A stretch of 64,000 nucleotides of DNA from Brevinematales bacterium (GTDB lineage: Bacteria > Spirochaetota > Brevinematia > Brevinematales > Thermospiraceae), in contig JAOADA010000003.1 of assembly GCA_026417555.1 (NCBI GenBank), forward strand, positions 210,814 to 274,813, given 5' to 3'. Of this stretch, positions 1-8,517 are shown in pieces (within the stretch, counting starts at the first letter, position 1; each line of letters begins with the position of its first letter). Position numbers and translations under genes: made by a program. Below the pieces are notes generated by a model. It was not told the origin of the DNA. It worked only from the letters and a program-made list of their open reading frames with translations, and did not search any database.

Positions 1-1049
1 CATATCCTTTCATAAGCCTCATCATAGTGTTTCTTTTGGTTTGCATCCAAAGAAAGAAAAAAATCAATCCATCGAAGGATATTGGTATGGTGCCAATCCC
101 CCTGCAAAAGCTCAGGAAAAATCCTCTCGTGAAGCAAAATATTGGGCATCCCTATGAGTTTTTCTTTGAGAAGAAAGCGCCCTATCCAATAGGAAAGCCT
201 TGAGATCCTATACCCAAGGATCACAGGCTTCCGAAACAAGGCTGCCTCAAGGGTAATGGTCCCTGAAGAGGCCACCACCACACTCGATTGAAAAAGAACA
301 TCCCAGGCATCAAAGGTGAGTTCTATCCTGTTAACCAACCCATGCAACACCATCTGTTCCCGGATCATTTGCTCATACTCAGGGTGAGAAACAGCAAGAT
401 ATACTTTCCACTCTCGTGGCATACCACGAACTGTCAAAAGCATCTCCGGCAAAAGATTCTCAATCTCCTGATACCGACTTCCCGGAAAAAGCCCAATAAC
501 GACATCAGTTTTTTCTCCATGTCCCCGTTGGGCAAGATATTCTTTGATTTCTTCGGCGAGGGGATGCCCCCAAAAGCCCACATGCTCTCCATAGTGTTTG
601 TAAACGTCATAATCCTCAGGGAAACTCACAAAAAGATACTCACACCACTGCATAAGTTTTGGGGCATTCCACCTCCCCCAAATCGAAACATGAGGAGGCA
701 TATAATACACACACGAAATACCCCGCTCATAACAAAAACGAGCCAGTGGAATATTAAAACCCTGATTATCCACGAGAACTACCCCATCCACCTCATGGGA
801 TCCAAGATATGCCACAGCCCTTTCATAAGACTCTTTCTTCCGCTTATAAAAACGGAGAGAATCTGTGAGTCCCACCGTGCTCAACAAAGAAACATCCCCA
901 TCCAAAAGCCTCATCCCCTCTCGAGCCATGTAACGACCACCAAGCCCCACCACCTCAAGATGCGGACAACGATTCTTCAAAGAATGGATAAGCCGAGCAG
1001 CATGGATGTCTCCCGACACTTCCCCCGCTGAGAAAAAGAGCCTATTCAC
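1..1049 (-). CDS. lpxB: Lipid-A-disaccharide synthase, C-terminus beyond window
   Basis: LpxB is a GT19 glycosyltransferase that joins UDP-2,3-diacylglucosamine to 2,3-diacylglucosamine 1-phosphate to make the lipid A disaccharide at the inner membrane. The reading frame opens with RLFFSAGEVSGDIHAARLI, the family's N-terminal glycine-rich element, and continues with VDNQGFNIPLA, LFPGSRYQEI and SSGTITLEAALF, all LpxB-type motifs. The start is a GTG whose codon lies within the last eight bases of lpxA, so translation is probably coupled. About 349 codons are visible, so only the last few dozen residues are missing. It is the last visible gene of the M23/bactofilin/STAS/lpxA operon. The identification is confident; the GTG start is inferred from the overlap. 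Confidence 0.93.
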   Translation of the reverse strand, partial: MNRLFFSAGEVSGDIHAARLIHSLKNRCPHLEVVGLGGRYMAREGMRLLDGDVSLLSTVGLTDSLRFYKRKKESYERAVAYLGSHEVDGVVLVDNQGFNIPLARFCYERGISCVYYMPPHVSIWGRWNAPKLMQWCEYLFVSFPEDYDVYKHYGEHVGFWGHPLAEEIKEYLAQRGHGEKTDVVIGLFPGSRYQEIENLLPEMLLTVRGMPREWKVYLAVSHPEYEQMIREQMVLHGLVNRIELTFDAWDVLFQSSVVVASSGTITLEAALFRKPVILGYRISRLSYWIGRFLLKEKLIGMPNILLHERIFPELLQGDWHHTNILRWIDFFLSLDANQKKHYDEAYERI

Positions 1050-1824
1050 TGGCACTGATGATACCCCTTTTTTCAGCCTTTTCAACAAAATGAACAAAAT
1101 GGGCTACCAGGGGATCCGTAGCCATTGGCTTCATTTGGGAGAGAGCCTCTTTCAAAGAAAGACCGCTATACAGGATCCGATAAAGCTCTTTGAGCATCGT
1201 TCTCTGTTCCTGGGTGAATCCCCGACGTCGAAGCCCCACCACATTTAAACCATGGGCTACAGCTGGACTCCCATCACAAAGAACATACGGTGGCACATCC
1301 TGCACCACCTTGGTAAGCCCTCCCACCATCGCATAAGCCCCTACTCGACAGTGCTGATGGACTGCAGAATTCCCCGACAAAAAGGCAAAATCCTCCACCT
1401 CTACATACCCTGCCAAAAGACAACCATTCGCCAAAACCACATTTCTCCCCAATTTTGCATTGTGAGCAACATGGGAATTGGCCATAAGAAAACAACCATC
1501 ACCCACAATGGTTTTCTCCCCCTCACCGCCCCGAACTGGAGTATGGACTGTCACATACTCTCTCAACACACAGTTTTCTCCAATCTCTACAAGTCCAGGG
1601 GTCCCATCAAAAGAGTAATCCTGGGGTGGTGTCCCAAGAGCTGCCCCAGCATAGATTTTGGTGTTTTTGCCAATAGTCACCCATCCTGTGAGATGAACAA
1701 AAGGCCCAATCTCACACCCATCCCCCACGGTAATCTTCCCGTCCAACACGGCATAGGGATGGATTGTCACCCCTTCTCCCAAAACCACCTCTGGTCCAAT
1801 AACTGCTGTCGGATGGATGCTCAT
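1042..1824 (-). CDS. lpxA: Acyl-ACP--UDP-N-acetylglucosamine O-acyltransferase
   Basis: LpxA catalyses the first step of lipid A synthesis, moving a 3-hydroxyacyl chain from acyl carrier protein to UDP-GlcNAc in the cytoplasm. The 260 residues match the usual length (E. coli about 262). The first two thirds are hexapeptide repeats of a left-handed beta helix (IHPTAVIGPEVVLGEGVTIH onward). The segment MANSHVAHNAKLG carries the catalytic histidine region, and GGLTKVVQDVPPY is the typical end of the helix before an alpha-helical tail. It overlaps the STAS gene by four bases (ATGA) and lpxB by eight, so the genes are tightly coupled. Unlike many proteobacterial clusters, lpxD and fabZ are not adjacent. 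Confidence 0.96.
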   Translation of the reverse strand: MSIHPTAVIGPEVVLGEGVTIHPYAVLDGKITVGDGCEIGPFVHLTGWVTIGKNTKIYAGAALGTPPQDYSFDGTPGLVEIGENCVLREYVTVHTPVRGGEGEKTIVGDGCFLMANSHVAHNAKLGRNVVLANGCLLAGYVEVEDFAFLSGNSAVHQHCRVGAYAMVGGLTKVVQDVPPYVLCDGSPAVAHGLNVVGLRRRGFTQEQRTMLKELYRILYSGLSLKEALSQMKPMATDPLVAHFVHFVEKAEKRGIISASE

Positions 1825-2327
1825 TTTTGAAACCTTTCAAGTTCTTTTTTTAGCATTTCTTCGACGAGACGAAAACGACGTCGATTTTGGGGATTCACCT
1901 CCATCAGATCCTGATGGGACTGGAGAAGAATACGAATCGACTCCTCTGTTTTTTCAAGACGCTGAGCCAACTCCTCCGTATATTCGACGTTTTTGAGTTG
2001 GGTTTCTAGCTTCATGGGGAGAAGATCCTCAAGCCCCATGGTGACAAAAATTTCTATCACCTTTTGAGAAGGATTGAGAATAAACAATTCCCCCTTTTTC
2101 TCTTTTTTCATTTTCTTCTGCAGAGAAACAATCACCCCAATAAACGAACTGTCCAGATACTGGGTTTCAGAAAGATCAAAGTACAAGGCCTCAAGCTCAT
2201 TCTTGTCAAGTTTCTGAGAAAAGGTCTCAAAAAGCTCCGTGGAATACTCAAGCGTCCCTCTTCCAATGACCTTGACCACATACACATGCCGCTCTACAAC
2301 ACCTACATACACCTTTGAATTTTCCAT
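1821..2327 (-). CDS. STAS-domain protein with coiled-coil tail
   Basis: This 168-residue protein begins with a STAS fold typical of anti-sigma-factor antagonists: beta strands followed by YLDSSFIGVIVSLQ, where the serine pair sits where SpoIIAA-type proteins are phosphorylated. Residues from about 105 are charged and helical (EELAQRLEKTEESIRILLQ), likely a coiled coil, which the minimal antagonists lack. Two SpoIIE-type phosphatases are encoded elsewhere in the window and could act on such a protein, but no serine kinase of the RsbW/SpoIIAB type is visible, so a partner-switching role is inference. It lies between bactofilin and lpxA and overlaps lpxA by four bases, so a role tied to envelope growth is also possible. 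Confidence 0.75.
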   Translation of the reverse strand: MENSKVYVGVVERHVYVVKVIGRGTLEYSTELFETFSQKLDKNELEALYFDLSETQYLDSSFIGVIVSLQKKMKKEKKGELFILNPSQKVIEIFVTMGLEDLLPMKLETQLKNVEYTEELAQRLEKTEESIRILLQSHQDLMEVNPQNRRRFRLVEEMLKKELERFQK

Positions 2328-2355
2328 ACCATCTCTACCCCTTTATCCTCAAAAC

Positions 2356-2778
2356 TTAAAAATCTTCCATAGAAATTTTGGGGGCATTTTTCACTTCACG
2401 GTTAAAGATCTCTTCAAGTTGTTGATCAGGAAGGATATTCCCCTTTCCGGTAAAGGTCATGCCCTCTTCGAGCTGACACCGTTTGGTATACATGTCACCA
2501 ATGAGCTTGCCTGTTGAGAGAATATCCACCCTCTCCAAGGCATAGACTGTTCCTTTGACCTTTCCCCCAATACGTACCTTCTTGGCATAGATATCCCCTT
2601 TAATTCTCCCCCTTTGTCCCACAAGAACCGTCCCATACCCTTTGATCACCCCACAGTAATCCCCATCAATACGCAAAAGACCATCAGAACGCAATTCTCC
2701 AGAAAAACAATTGTCGTGCCCTATGACAGAATTACTGAGTTCGCCGTTTTCATTCAAGAGTATCTGTTCTTCAGCCAT
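2356..2778 (-). CDS. Bactofilin family cytoskeletal protein
   Basis: Bactofilins polymerise without nucleotides into filaments that position cell-wall enzymes and shape the cell. The 140-residue product has the family's right-handed beta-helix core, with short glycine-rich rungs such as LRSDGLLRIDGDYCGVIKG, VLVGQRGRIKGDIYAKKV and GKVKGTVYALERV. The start is taken at the ATG preceded by GAGGTAGGT rather than at an ATG 54 bases upstream that lies inside the preceding peptidase gene. It directly follows an M23 peptidase gene, a pairing that recurs in bacteria whose bactofilin recruits a peptidoglycan hydrolase. A short acidic C-terminal tail follows the helix. Confidence 0.88.
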   Translation of the reverse strand: MAEEQILLNENGELSNSVIGHDNCFSGELRSDGLLRIDGDYCGVIKGYGTVLVGQRGRIKGDIYAKKVRIGGKVKGTVYALERVDILSTGKLIGDMYTKRCQLEEGMTFTGKGNILPDQQLEEIFNREVKNAPKISMEDF

Positions 2779-2812
2779 ACCTACCTCTTTTTTTTGATCA
2801 TAACTTTTGCAC

Positions 2813-3853
2813 TTATTCCAACATTGTGGCATACGGAAGAGGATTCACCGTCTCTCCTCCTATACGCACTTCATAGTGGAGATGATACCCTGTGGATTTT
2901 CCTGTCGTCCCAACATACCCAATCACCTGTCCTTGCTTCACCTGAGCCCCGGGATAAATACCAGGACCAAAACGCATGAGATGGGCATATCTGGTGGCAA
3001 TTCCATACTTATGCTGAACCTCCACTACCAGCCCATATCCACCATTGTACTCCGCCATACGAACAGTACCATCAGCTGCCGCCAGCACAGGGGTACCGGG
3101 AATCACCGCCAAATCAATCCCCGGGTGATTCTCAATACGCCACTTGTATACAGGATCAATACGTGGACCATACTTTGATGTCAAACGTCCACGCATCTGA
3201 AGGGGATACCGTGAGGGCATTTCACGAAGAAGTCTCTTGTGATCCATCACATATTTCCCGAGGCGTTTCACATTCTCACGAATCACATCCAACTCAAACT
3301 GCATCTGCTCAAGTGTCTTCACTCCCCGTGCCACTGTCGTGTTTGAGTTTTCTTTGATCTCAATAGGATTGAGTTCTTGGAGATTCTTTTCACTTGAAAC
3401 ACCACTGATGATACTCCCAATATCACTCTTGAAATTATAAAAACGCTCTGAAACAGACTCAATACTGGATTTGTACTCCGCAATCTGTCGACGGTTATAA
3501 TCATCCAATTGCCTCAAGATCACCACCTGTTTGTTGGCTTGGGCATTCTCAGAAATAGTATACATTGAGGTGACTACCATCGCCACTAACAGCACAGTGG
3601 TAAAAAAAAGCACATAATTAGAAATATGGATATTGATGGTCTTTTTTTCACTATGAGGAACCACCATAATCGTAAGCCTTTGAGACCCCTTCTCATGAAT
3701 CTTGATCATGAGGCGTTGTAAGTGACGCTTCATCTCCGACCAAAACAAACGCCATTTTTCCTGAAACTTCTGCCAGTTTGTCTTTCGATACATCTCATCA
3801 CGTTGACGAATAAACTCCGCATTTCGGCTCACTCTCTTTCGGTAAGTAGCCAT
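2813..3853 (-). CDS. Membrane-anchored M23 (LytM-type) peptidase
   Basis: This is a probable peptidoglycan endopeptidase or its regulator. The 346-residue protein has a basic N-terminus, one membrane span near residues 80-100 (VLFFTTVLLVAMVVTSMYTI), a coiled-coil periplasmic stretch, and a C-terminal M23 domain from about residue 215. Zinc-site motifs are intact: HPGIDLAV and GYHLHYEV. The ATG is preceded by GAGGAGG. It is the first gene of the operon that continues with bactofilin, STAS, lpxA and lpxB, which fits localised wall remodelling coordinated with outer-membrane synthesis. The long basic cytoplasmic tail of about 75 residues could contact the bactofilin; that is inference. Confidence 0.88.
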   Translation of the reverse strand: MATYRKRVSRNAEFIRQRDEMYRKTNWQKFQEKWRLFWSEMKRHLQRLMIKIHEKGSQRLTIMVVPHSEKKTINIHISNYVLFFTTVLLVAMVVTSMYTISENAQANKQVVILRQLDDYNRRQIAEYKSSIESVSERFYNFKSDIGSIISGVSSEKNLQELNPIEIKENSNTTVARGVKTLEQMQFELDVIRENVKRLGKYVMDHKRLLREMPSRYPLQMRGRLTSKYGPRIDPVYKWRIENHPGIDLAVIPGTPVLAAADGTVRMAEYNGGYGLVVEVQHKYGIATRYAHLMRFGPGIYPGAQVKQGQVIGYVGTTGKSTGYHLHYEVRIGGETVNPLPYATMLE

Positions 3854-3920
3854 AACTCCTCCTCATATTCTCACCTTTTTGAATAGGAACATGGCAAAAT
3901 ATATTTTCACCCTGTATAAT

Positions 3921-3949
3921 ATTGTACCCTAAAAAAAGAGATAAGTCAA
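3921..3949 (-). promoter_or_regulatory. Promoter of the M23-bactofilin-STAS-lpxA-lpxB operon
   Basis: On the minus strand TTGACT and TACAAT are 17 bp apart, about 70 bases before the M23 start codon. The adjoining plus-strand TATAAT at 3915-3920 abuts the minus -10 box and may serve tatD with a poor -35 element, so the two divergent promoters overlap. Confidence 0.7.
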
Positions 3950-3953
3950 GTTT

Positions 3954-4715
3954 ATGTACATTGATACGCATTGCCATCTCACCCATTGTTTTGGTTCTCC
4001 TTCTTGGCCCCAGGATCTCACTTTTGATAGCATACACTATCTTATCGATATATCGATATCCCCCCAAGAAATCTTAAGCCTTTCGCAATACTCTCCTCAT
4101 CCCCGCATCTTCCGGGCATTTGGATTCTACCCTGAACTTTGCACCATGTGGACTCCCGAGGAAAAAAGGCGCCTCTGTCATTGGATAGAAACCCTCAATC
4201 CTCTCGCTATCGGTGAGATAGGGCTAGACTATCATCACCACTATGGCACCCCCAAGCTCCAACAAAACCTCTTTGTCGATCAACTAGCTTTGGCCCATGA
4301 ATACCGAAAACCTGTTCTCATCCATTCAAGAAACGCCTTTCATGACACCTTTTCTCTTCTTAAGACCTTTCATCCGGGAACAGCTGTCATTCTCCACTGT
4401 TTTGGCTACGGTCCCCATGAACTCGAACAGTTTCTTCTCTTGGACAACATTTTTATCTCTTTTGCCGGCAACGTCACTTACCCCTCGGCGCATTCTCTGC
4501 GTGAGGCCCTCCTCCGCACCCCACAAGAAAGGCTTTTTTTGGAAACCGATGCACCCTATCTTTCTCCTCTCCCTATGCGTGGCAAGAGAAATACTCCCCT
4601 CTACATTGAGCACACCTACCGGTATGTTGCCGACTTTCTCCAACTTCCCCTTCCCACTCTTTGTGAGATGATTGCCACTACGTTTTCTCGTGTGTTTCTT
4701 TCCCCCAAGCTTTAA
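3954..4715 (+). CDS. tatD: TatD family metal-dependent hydrolase (DNase)
   Basis: TatD proteins are amidohydrolase-fold, metal-dependent nucleases implicated in DNA and RNA trimming and repair. The 253 residues carry the family's metal ligands in order: DTHCHL at the start, GEIGLDYHH, LIHSRNAF, ILHCFGYG and LETDAPYL. The length equals that of standard TatD proteins. The ATG lies a few bases past the -35 box of the divergent operon and has only a weak ribosome site (ataag). It stands alone on the plus strand and converges with trmB. The family is clear; the biological substrate is not known from sequence. Confidence 0.93.
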   Translation: MYIDTHCHLTHCFGSPSWPQDLTFDSIHYLIDISISPQEILSLSQYSPHPRIFRAFGFYPELCTMWTPEEKRRLCHWIETLNPLAIGEIGLDYHHHYGTPKLQQNLFVDQLALAHEYRKPVLIHSRNAFHDTFSLLKTFHPGTAVILHCFGYGPHELEQFLLLDNIFISFAGNVTYPSAHSLREALLRTPQERLFLETDAPYLSPLPMRGKRNTPLYIEHTYRYVADFLQLPLPTLCEMIATTFSRVFLSPKL

Positions 4716-4845
4716 AACACCCCCCTCTTTTGCGGATGGGAACATCAAGCACTTTCCCACGCTGCAGCAAAAGACAAAAAATTCAAAAAACATCTCCTTG
4801 AGATTCCCCTTTCCGGTAAAGAAAGAACAAAAGACACCCTCCCGC

Positions 4846-5466
4846 TTAGGGGAAATCTACCCAACGCTCAAAACAAACATAATTGATAGGACGAAGAGGG
4901 CTCATCTTTTGATAAAAGAGCGTGGGAAAACGTGTATAGAGATTTTGGACAACAATATCGGGATACACACTTCGAAGCCAGGGAAACTGTAACAGTACCT
5001 CTGAGGCATACCGAGCATACTCCTCAACGTCTGTCACAAAAAACACCCTTCCCCCTTTTTTCAACACACGAATGACCTGAAGAACAAAAGACGGCCTGAG
5101 AAGTCGGTTTTTCCAATGCCGTTTTCGCAGCCATGGATCAGGAAAATTGATATGAATCTCAGAGACACTCTCTGTAGGAAAAAACGTCTTGAGTGCCCAT
5201 TCCCCATCACCATGAATAACCGCATAATTCTCCCGACCTCGTTTAGAGAGCCGATGCGAAGTTTTGGCCACTCGTTTACGCGATATTTCTATGCCCACAA
5301 AAAAAGACTCTGGATACTGGGCTGTTTTCTCGATCAGGAAATCCCCATGCCCACACCCCATATCCACTACCACTTCACGGCCCATGATGTGCGTGATCCA
5401 GGCCTCGTACGTGGGAGAGAAGGGCTTCACCTCACGCTCAATATGGAGGAATCGGTTTTTTTCCAT
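4846..5466 (-). CDS. trmB: tRNA (guanine-46-N7)-methyltransferase
   Basis: TrmB uses S-adenosylmethionine to make m7G46 in the variable loop of tRNAs. The 206-residue protein has the SAM site VVDMGCGHGDFLIE, the IEISRKRV acidic motif, the catalytic-region motif INFPDPWLRKRHWKNRLL and a C-terminal TRFPTLFYQK segment, all diagnostic of the family. It begins two bases after the gatC stop codon with only a weak ribosome site, which suggests coupling. It is the last gene of the rpsA-TPR-gatC-trmB operon. Confidence 0.95.
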   Translation of the reverse strand: MEKNRFLHIEREVKPFSPTYEAWITHIMGREVVVDMGCGHGDFLIEKTAQYPESFFVGIEISRKRVAKTSHRLSKRGRENYAVIHGDGEWALKTFFPTESVSEIHINFPDPWLRKRHWKNRLLRPSFVLQVIRVLKKGGRVFFVTDVEEYARYASEVLLQFPWLRSVYPDIVVQNLYTRFPTLFYQKMSPLRPINYVCFERWVDFP

Positions 5467-5468
5467 GG

Positions 5469-5762
5469 TTAGGCGTTTTTCACCTTGGGAACAATGATAT
5501 GACCCTCATCAAAACGTGGGGCAAGCTGTCGAATCTCTTCATTGGAGAGTGAACTCTCTTCTTTGTCCTGCCGTACAACATTCCACTTTTCGACCGCATG
5601 CGTGGTAGGAGACACCTCATCGGTTTTGAGTTCTCCTATCTTCTCGACGAAATGGACAATCTTCGAAAATTGACTGAGGAAAACCTCTTTCTCCTCGTCT
5701 GAAAAAGAAAGCTTGGCAAGCCTCGCTACCTTTTCTACCTCAGAGAGTGTGATCTCCGCCAT
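5469..5762 (-). CDS. gatC: Asp-tRNA(Asn)/Glu-tRNA(Gln) amidotransferase subunit C
   Basis: GatC is the small subunit that helps GatA and GatB assemble into the GatCAB enzyme, which amidates misacylated Glu-tRNA(Gln) or Asp-tRNA(Asn). The 97 residues show the family pattern: ITLSEVEKVARLAKLSFSDEE, then the FSKIVHFVEKIGELKTD helix, TTHAVEKWNVVRQD and a C-terminal VPKV. The start follows AGGAGGG. The genes for GatA and GatB are not here, which is common. Nine bases separate it from the TPR gene upstream. Confidence 0.93.
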   Translation of the reverse strand: MAEITLSEVEKVARLAKLSFSDEEKEVFLSQFSKIVHFVEKIGELKTDEVSPTTHAVEKWNVVRQDKEESSLSNEEIRQLAPRFDEGHIIVPKVKNA

Positions 5763-5771
5763 GTGTCCCTC

Positions 5772-6530
5772 CTATGGATTGGGCAAGGAAAGTGTATTGC
5801 TCAAGACAGGAGCAGGGGCGTTTGTACTCGTAGAAACCCCATACTGGCGAACAATGGTAAGCCTTGCAAGAGCAAACCCATACCAGCTGGAGTTTGTATA
5901 TTTTTGTACTACTGTTTCATAAGCGCTTAGAGCGGTATTCTTGTCTCCCATAATCTCCCCTACACGCCCAAGACTCACCCAGGCATAGGGGGTATAGAAC
6001 TCATTGTACTTCCTTGCCACGATTCTATACGTTTCCAAGGCCCCCTGCCAATCAGCGTGATGCTCAAGAAGTTGGGCTTTGTTGATCAGAGCAAGCCCAC
6101 GGTAAAAAGATGACGATGCCATCCTTGCCACTTCATCATAAAGCTGAAGAGCCTGATTATAAGCATCCTCAGCCCCTTGAGAAAGATAACTATTCGCATA
6201 CAATCTCCCCAGAAGGATCCTCGCCCTCATCGCTGCAAGCGTGCGGGGAAACTGCTTTTGCACACTATCCAGCTTTGCCAACACATACTGACTGATCTCG
6301 TTGACCAGTTGTTGGTTCGTCCCAGCCTGAGGAAGTTGATAAGCAAGCACAAGTACTGCCTCATCATAGGCAGAGGAGGCTTTTGCCTCTTGCTCTGCTT
6401 CTCGAGAAAACCAGAACAAAAGCCCAATCACCACGATCACTCCACCCACCACACTCAGGGCTATCCCAAACCAATGCTTTTGGATATACTCTCCCCATGA
6501 GAAAAATATCTTCTCTTGATTCTTTTGCAT
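5772..6530 (-). CDS. Membrane-anchored TPR protein (YfgM-like)
   Basis: The 252-residue protein has a short cytoplasmic N-terminus, one membrane span at about residues 20-43 (FGIALSVVGGVIVVIGLLFW), and a soluble domain of tetratricopeptide-type helix pairs, for example LLGRLYANSYLSQGAEDAYN and YAWVSLGRVGEIMGDKNTAL. This resembles the YfgM/TPR_21 group, which associates with the SecYEG translocon and periplasmic chaperones in E. coli; such a role here is inference. A Ser/Thr/Asn/Pro-rich tail ends the protein. It lies eight bases after rpsA in the same operon. Confidence 0.7.
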   Translation of the reverse strand: MQKNQEKIFFSWGEYIQKHWFGIALSVVGGVIVVIGLLFWFSREAEQEAKASSAYDEAVLVLAYQLPQAGTNQQLVNEISQYVLAKLDSVQKQFPRTLAAMRARILLGRLYANSYLSQGAEDAYNQALQLYDEVARMASSSFYRGLALINKAQLLEHHADWQGALETYRIVARKYNEFYTPYAWVSLGRVGEIMGDKNTALSAYETVVQKYTNSSWYGFALARLTIVRQYGVSTSTNAPAPVLSNTLSLPNP

Positions 6531-6538
6531 AGGTGATC

Positions 6539-8257
6539 CTACTCCGCTTTTTTCTTCGAGGATTTTTTGGTGGTTGTTTCAGCCTGAAAAGCTGCGAGCT
6601 TTTCTCCCAAAAGTGAACCAATAGTTGGAGATTCTCCTGCTTCGGTAGAGGCTATATGTTTGCTCACCTCTTGCTTTTCTTTCTTTTCAAGGAGATCCCG
6701 CACACTAAGTTCAATTTTGTTTTTCGAAGGATCGACAAGACGCACAGCAGCCTCAATTTCATCCCCTTGCTTAAAATGATCGGCAATAGTGTCAATCCTC
6801 TCTGTGGAAAGCTGAGAAATATGGATAAACCCAACCAATCCATCGACCTCAACCTCTACACCATTCTCTTGAATGGCAAGAATCTTTGCCCTAACGGCAC
6901 TTCCCTTGGGATAATTCATTTGAAACGCCTTGTAGGGATGATCAGAGAGCTGCTTCATTCCAAGACGAAGTTTCTGCTTCTCGGTATCCAATTGAAGTAC
7001 CACAACAGTCACTTTATCTCCCTTTTTGAACTGGGTCTTGGGATCAACATTGGCGATCCAATCAATATCCTCTCGACGAAGAAGCCCCTCAATCCCATCA
7101 TCAAAACGCACAAACACCCCGAAATCCACCACAGAAGACACCGTACCTTCGAGTTTTCGGCCCACGGTGTAGTTTTCTTCCGCACTATCCCACGGATTTG
7201 CCTGAATCTCCCGTAGAGAAACATCCATACGACGTTTCTCCATATCGAGATTGATAATCTTAACCTCTAAAGATGCTCCAAGCCGTATGGCCTTCTTGGG
7301 ATCACGTACCTTTTCTGTCCAGGAGATCTCGTCCGCGGAGAGAAAAGCCTCGACACCCTCTTCCACCTCAAGAAGCACCCCATTGGCCTTGTAAGAAACA
7401 GCCGTTGCCTTCAGAATATCCCCAACTTTATAACGCTTCTCCAATCCCTGCCAGGGATCAGGGAGGAGTTGTTTACGACCAACCTTGATAGACTTTTTGG
7501 CCTGATTCATCTCAAGGATCTTCACCTCAAGCATATCCCCTACCTTGACAACCTGGGTAAGATCTTTGATATACTTCCACGAGAAATCAGAGATATGCAT
7601 AAACGCGGTAACGTTCTCAATAACAATAAAGAGATAACTTGGCTCAACTTTTTCAACCACACCCTTGACTACATCACCCACATGGTGTTTTTCAAAGAAA
7701 AGGGCAAGATTTCTTCCCTGGGAACGTTTCAAAAGCTCCCGTCGAGACACCACAAGTTGTCCCTTGGACTGTTCTATCACAAGAAAATCAAAGGTCTTGC
7801 CTTTCAGGTCTTTCACATCAGCGGGCACATCAATCTGAGAAAGAGGAAGAAAAGCCTTCATCACTTTTCCCAGCATCACAATAAACCCCTTTGGCTGCCC
7901 ATCCTTCATGACGACATCTTCAATCACCCCAGAAATTGGCTCTCCTTTTTGCACAGATCGCTTGATCTTTTGCTGGAGATCCTGCTTCTCTGCCTCTTTT
8001 CGGGAAGCCCGAAGCACCCCATCCTTCATCTCGACAATCACAACCGAGACTTTTTCTCCTACCTGGGGAACCACATCAAACTCTGTTTTAGGCACAATAC
8101 ACTCGGATTTTCCTCCCATACTAAGAAAAACATCCTCTGCTGTCACTGCCACCACTGTCCCTTCCTGGACATTCTTCGCCTGTCTTGTGGATGGCTTACT
8201 TTTCTCTCCCTCGGCCATAGCAGAGAGGAAAATGTCGTCTTTGGATTCGATACCCAT
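6539..8257 (-). CDS. rpsA: 30S ribosomal protein S1 (six S1 domains)
   Basis: S1 binds mRNA and delivers it to the 30S subunit. The 572-residue product contains six consecutive S1/OB-fold modules, recognisable by repeats such as GVLLEVEEGVEAFLSADEIS, GVFVRFDDGIEGLLRREDID and GVEVEVDGLVGFIHISQLS, with the first two more divergent as usual. The C-terminus is lysine-rich. The start is the ATG preceded by AGAGGTAGG; an in-frame ATG 84 bases upstream lies across the promoter and is rejected. It heads the operon with the TPR gene, gatC and trmB. Other multi-S1 proteins exist, but length and domain count favour RpsA. Confidence 0.9.
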   Translation of the reverse strand: MGIESKDDIFLSAMAEGEKSKPSTRQAKNVQEGTVVAVTAEDVFLSMGGKSECIVPKTEFDVVPQVGEKVSVVIVEMKDGVLRASRKEAEKQDLQQKIKRSVQKGEPISGVIEDVVMKDGQPKGFIVMLGKVMKAFLPLSQIDVPADVKDLKGKTFDFLVIEQSKGQLVVSRRELLKRSQGRNLALFFEKHHVGDVVKGVVEKVEPSYLFIVIENVTAFMHISDFSWKYIKDLTQVVKVGDMLEVKILEMNQAKKSIKVGRKQLLPDPWQGLEKRYKVGDILKATAVSYKANGVLLEVEEGVEAFLSADEISWTEKVRDPKKAIRLGASLEVKIINLDMEKRRMDVSLREIQANPWDSAEENYTVGRKLEGTVSSVVDFGVFVRFDDGIEGLLRREDIDWIANVDPKTQFKKGDKVTVVVLQLDTEKQKLRLGMKQLSDHPYKAFQMNYPKGSAVRAKILAIQENGVEVEVDGLVGFIHISQLSTERIDTIADHFKQGDEIEAAVRLVDPSKNKIELSVRDLLEKKEKQEVSKHIASTEAGESPTIGSLLGEKLAAFQAETTTKKSSKKKAE

Positions 8258-8292
8258 ACACCTACCTCTTTTCACCAAAAAATACTTCCTAT

Positions 8293-8320
8293 ATTTTAAG
8301 CCAAAGTTTTTTTTTGTCAA
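8293..8320 (-). promoter_or_regulatory. Promoter of rpsA-TPR-gatC-trmB
   Basis: A perfect TTGACA on the minus strand is followed after 16 bp by TAAAAT, about 36 bases before the rpsA ATG. An A/T run fills the spacer. Confidence 0.7.
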
Positions 8321-8459
8321 ATTTCCAGAGATTTTTCCCAACTGAAATAAACCAAAATGATGGGAGGGAGTGAAGAAAACCCTCCTTCATCATGAGAGAA
8401 ACCAAATACTCTTCCCTTTTTCAATAGTTTCTTTTTCCTTAATATTCAACTCGAGGCCC

Positions 8460-8487
8460 TTGACAACAGGAAAAAAAACCTTATAAT
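8460..8487 (+). promoter_or_regulatory. Consensus promoter of the ABC-LuxR gene
   Basis: TTGACA and TATAAT, both perfect, are 16 bp apart and 30 bases before the ATG. The remaining 8341-8459 spacer holds only an imperfect GGGAGGG...CCCTCC inverted repeat without a T-run. Confidence 0.75.
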
Positions 8488-8517
8488 GTAAAAGGAAAAG
8501 TTTCTCAAAAAACCACG

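Noticed and set aside
288..1031. Plus-strand open frame of 247 codons opposite lpxB
   Set aside because: The minus-strand frame encodes recognisable LpxB motifs throughout; the plus frame has no family features.
6562..6582. Another copy of the dispersed repeat (TTGTTTCAGC)
   Set aside because: Only 10 bases match and they lie inside rpsA coding sequence; this is expected by chance.
8341..8420. Terminator from the GGGAGGG...CCCTCC inverted repeat
   Set aside because: The stem is imperfect and no T-run follows on either strand; it lies between two divergent promoters.
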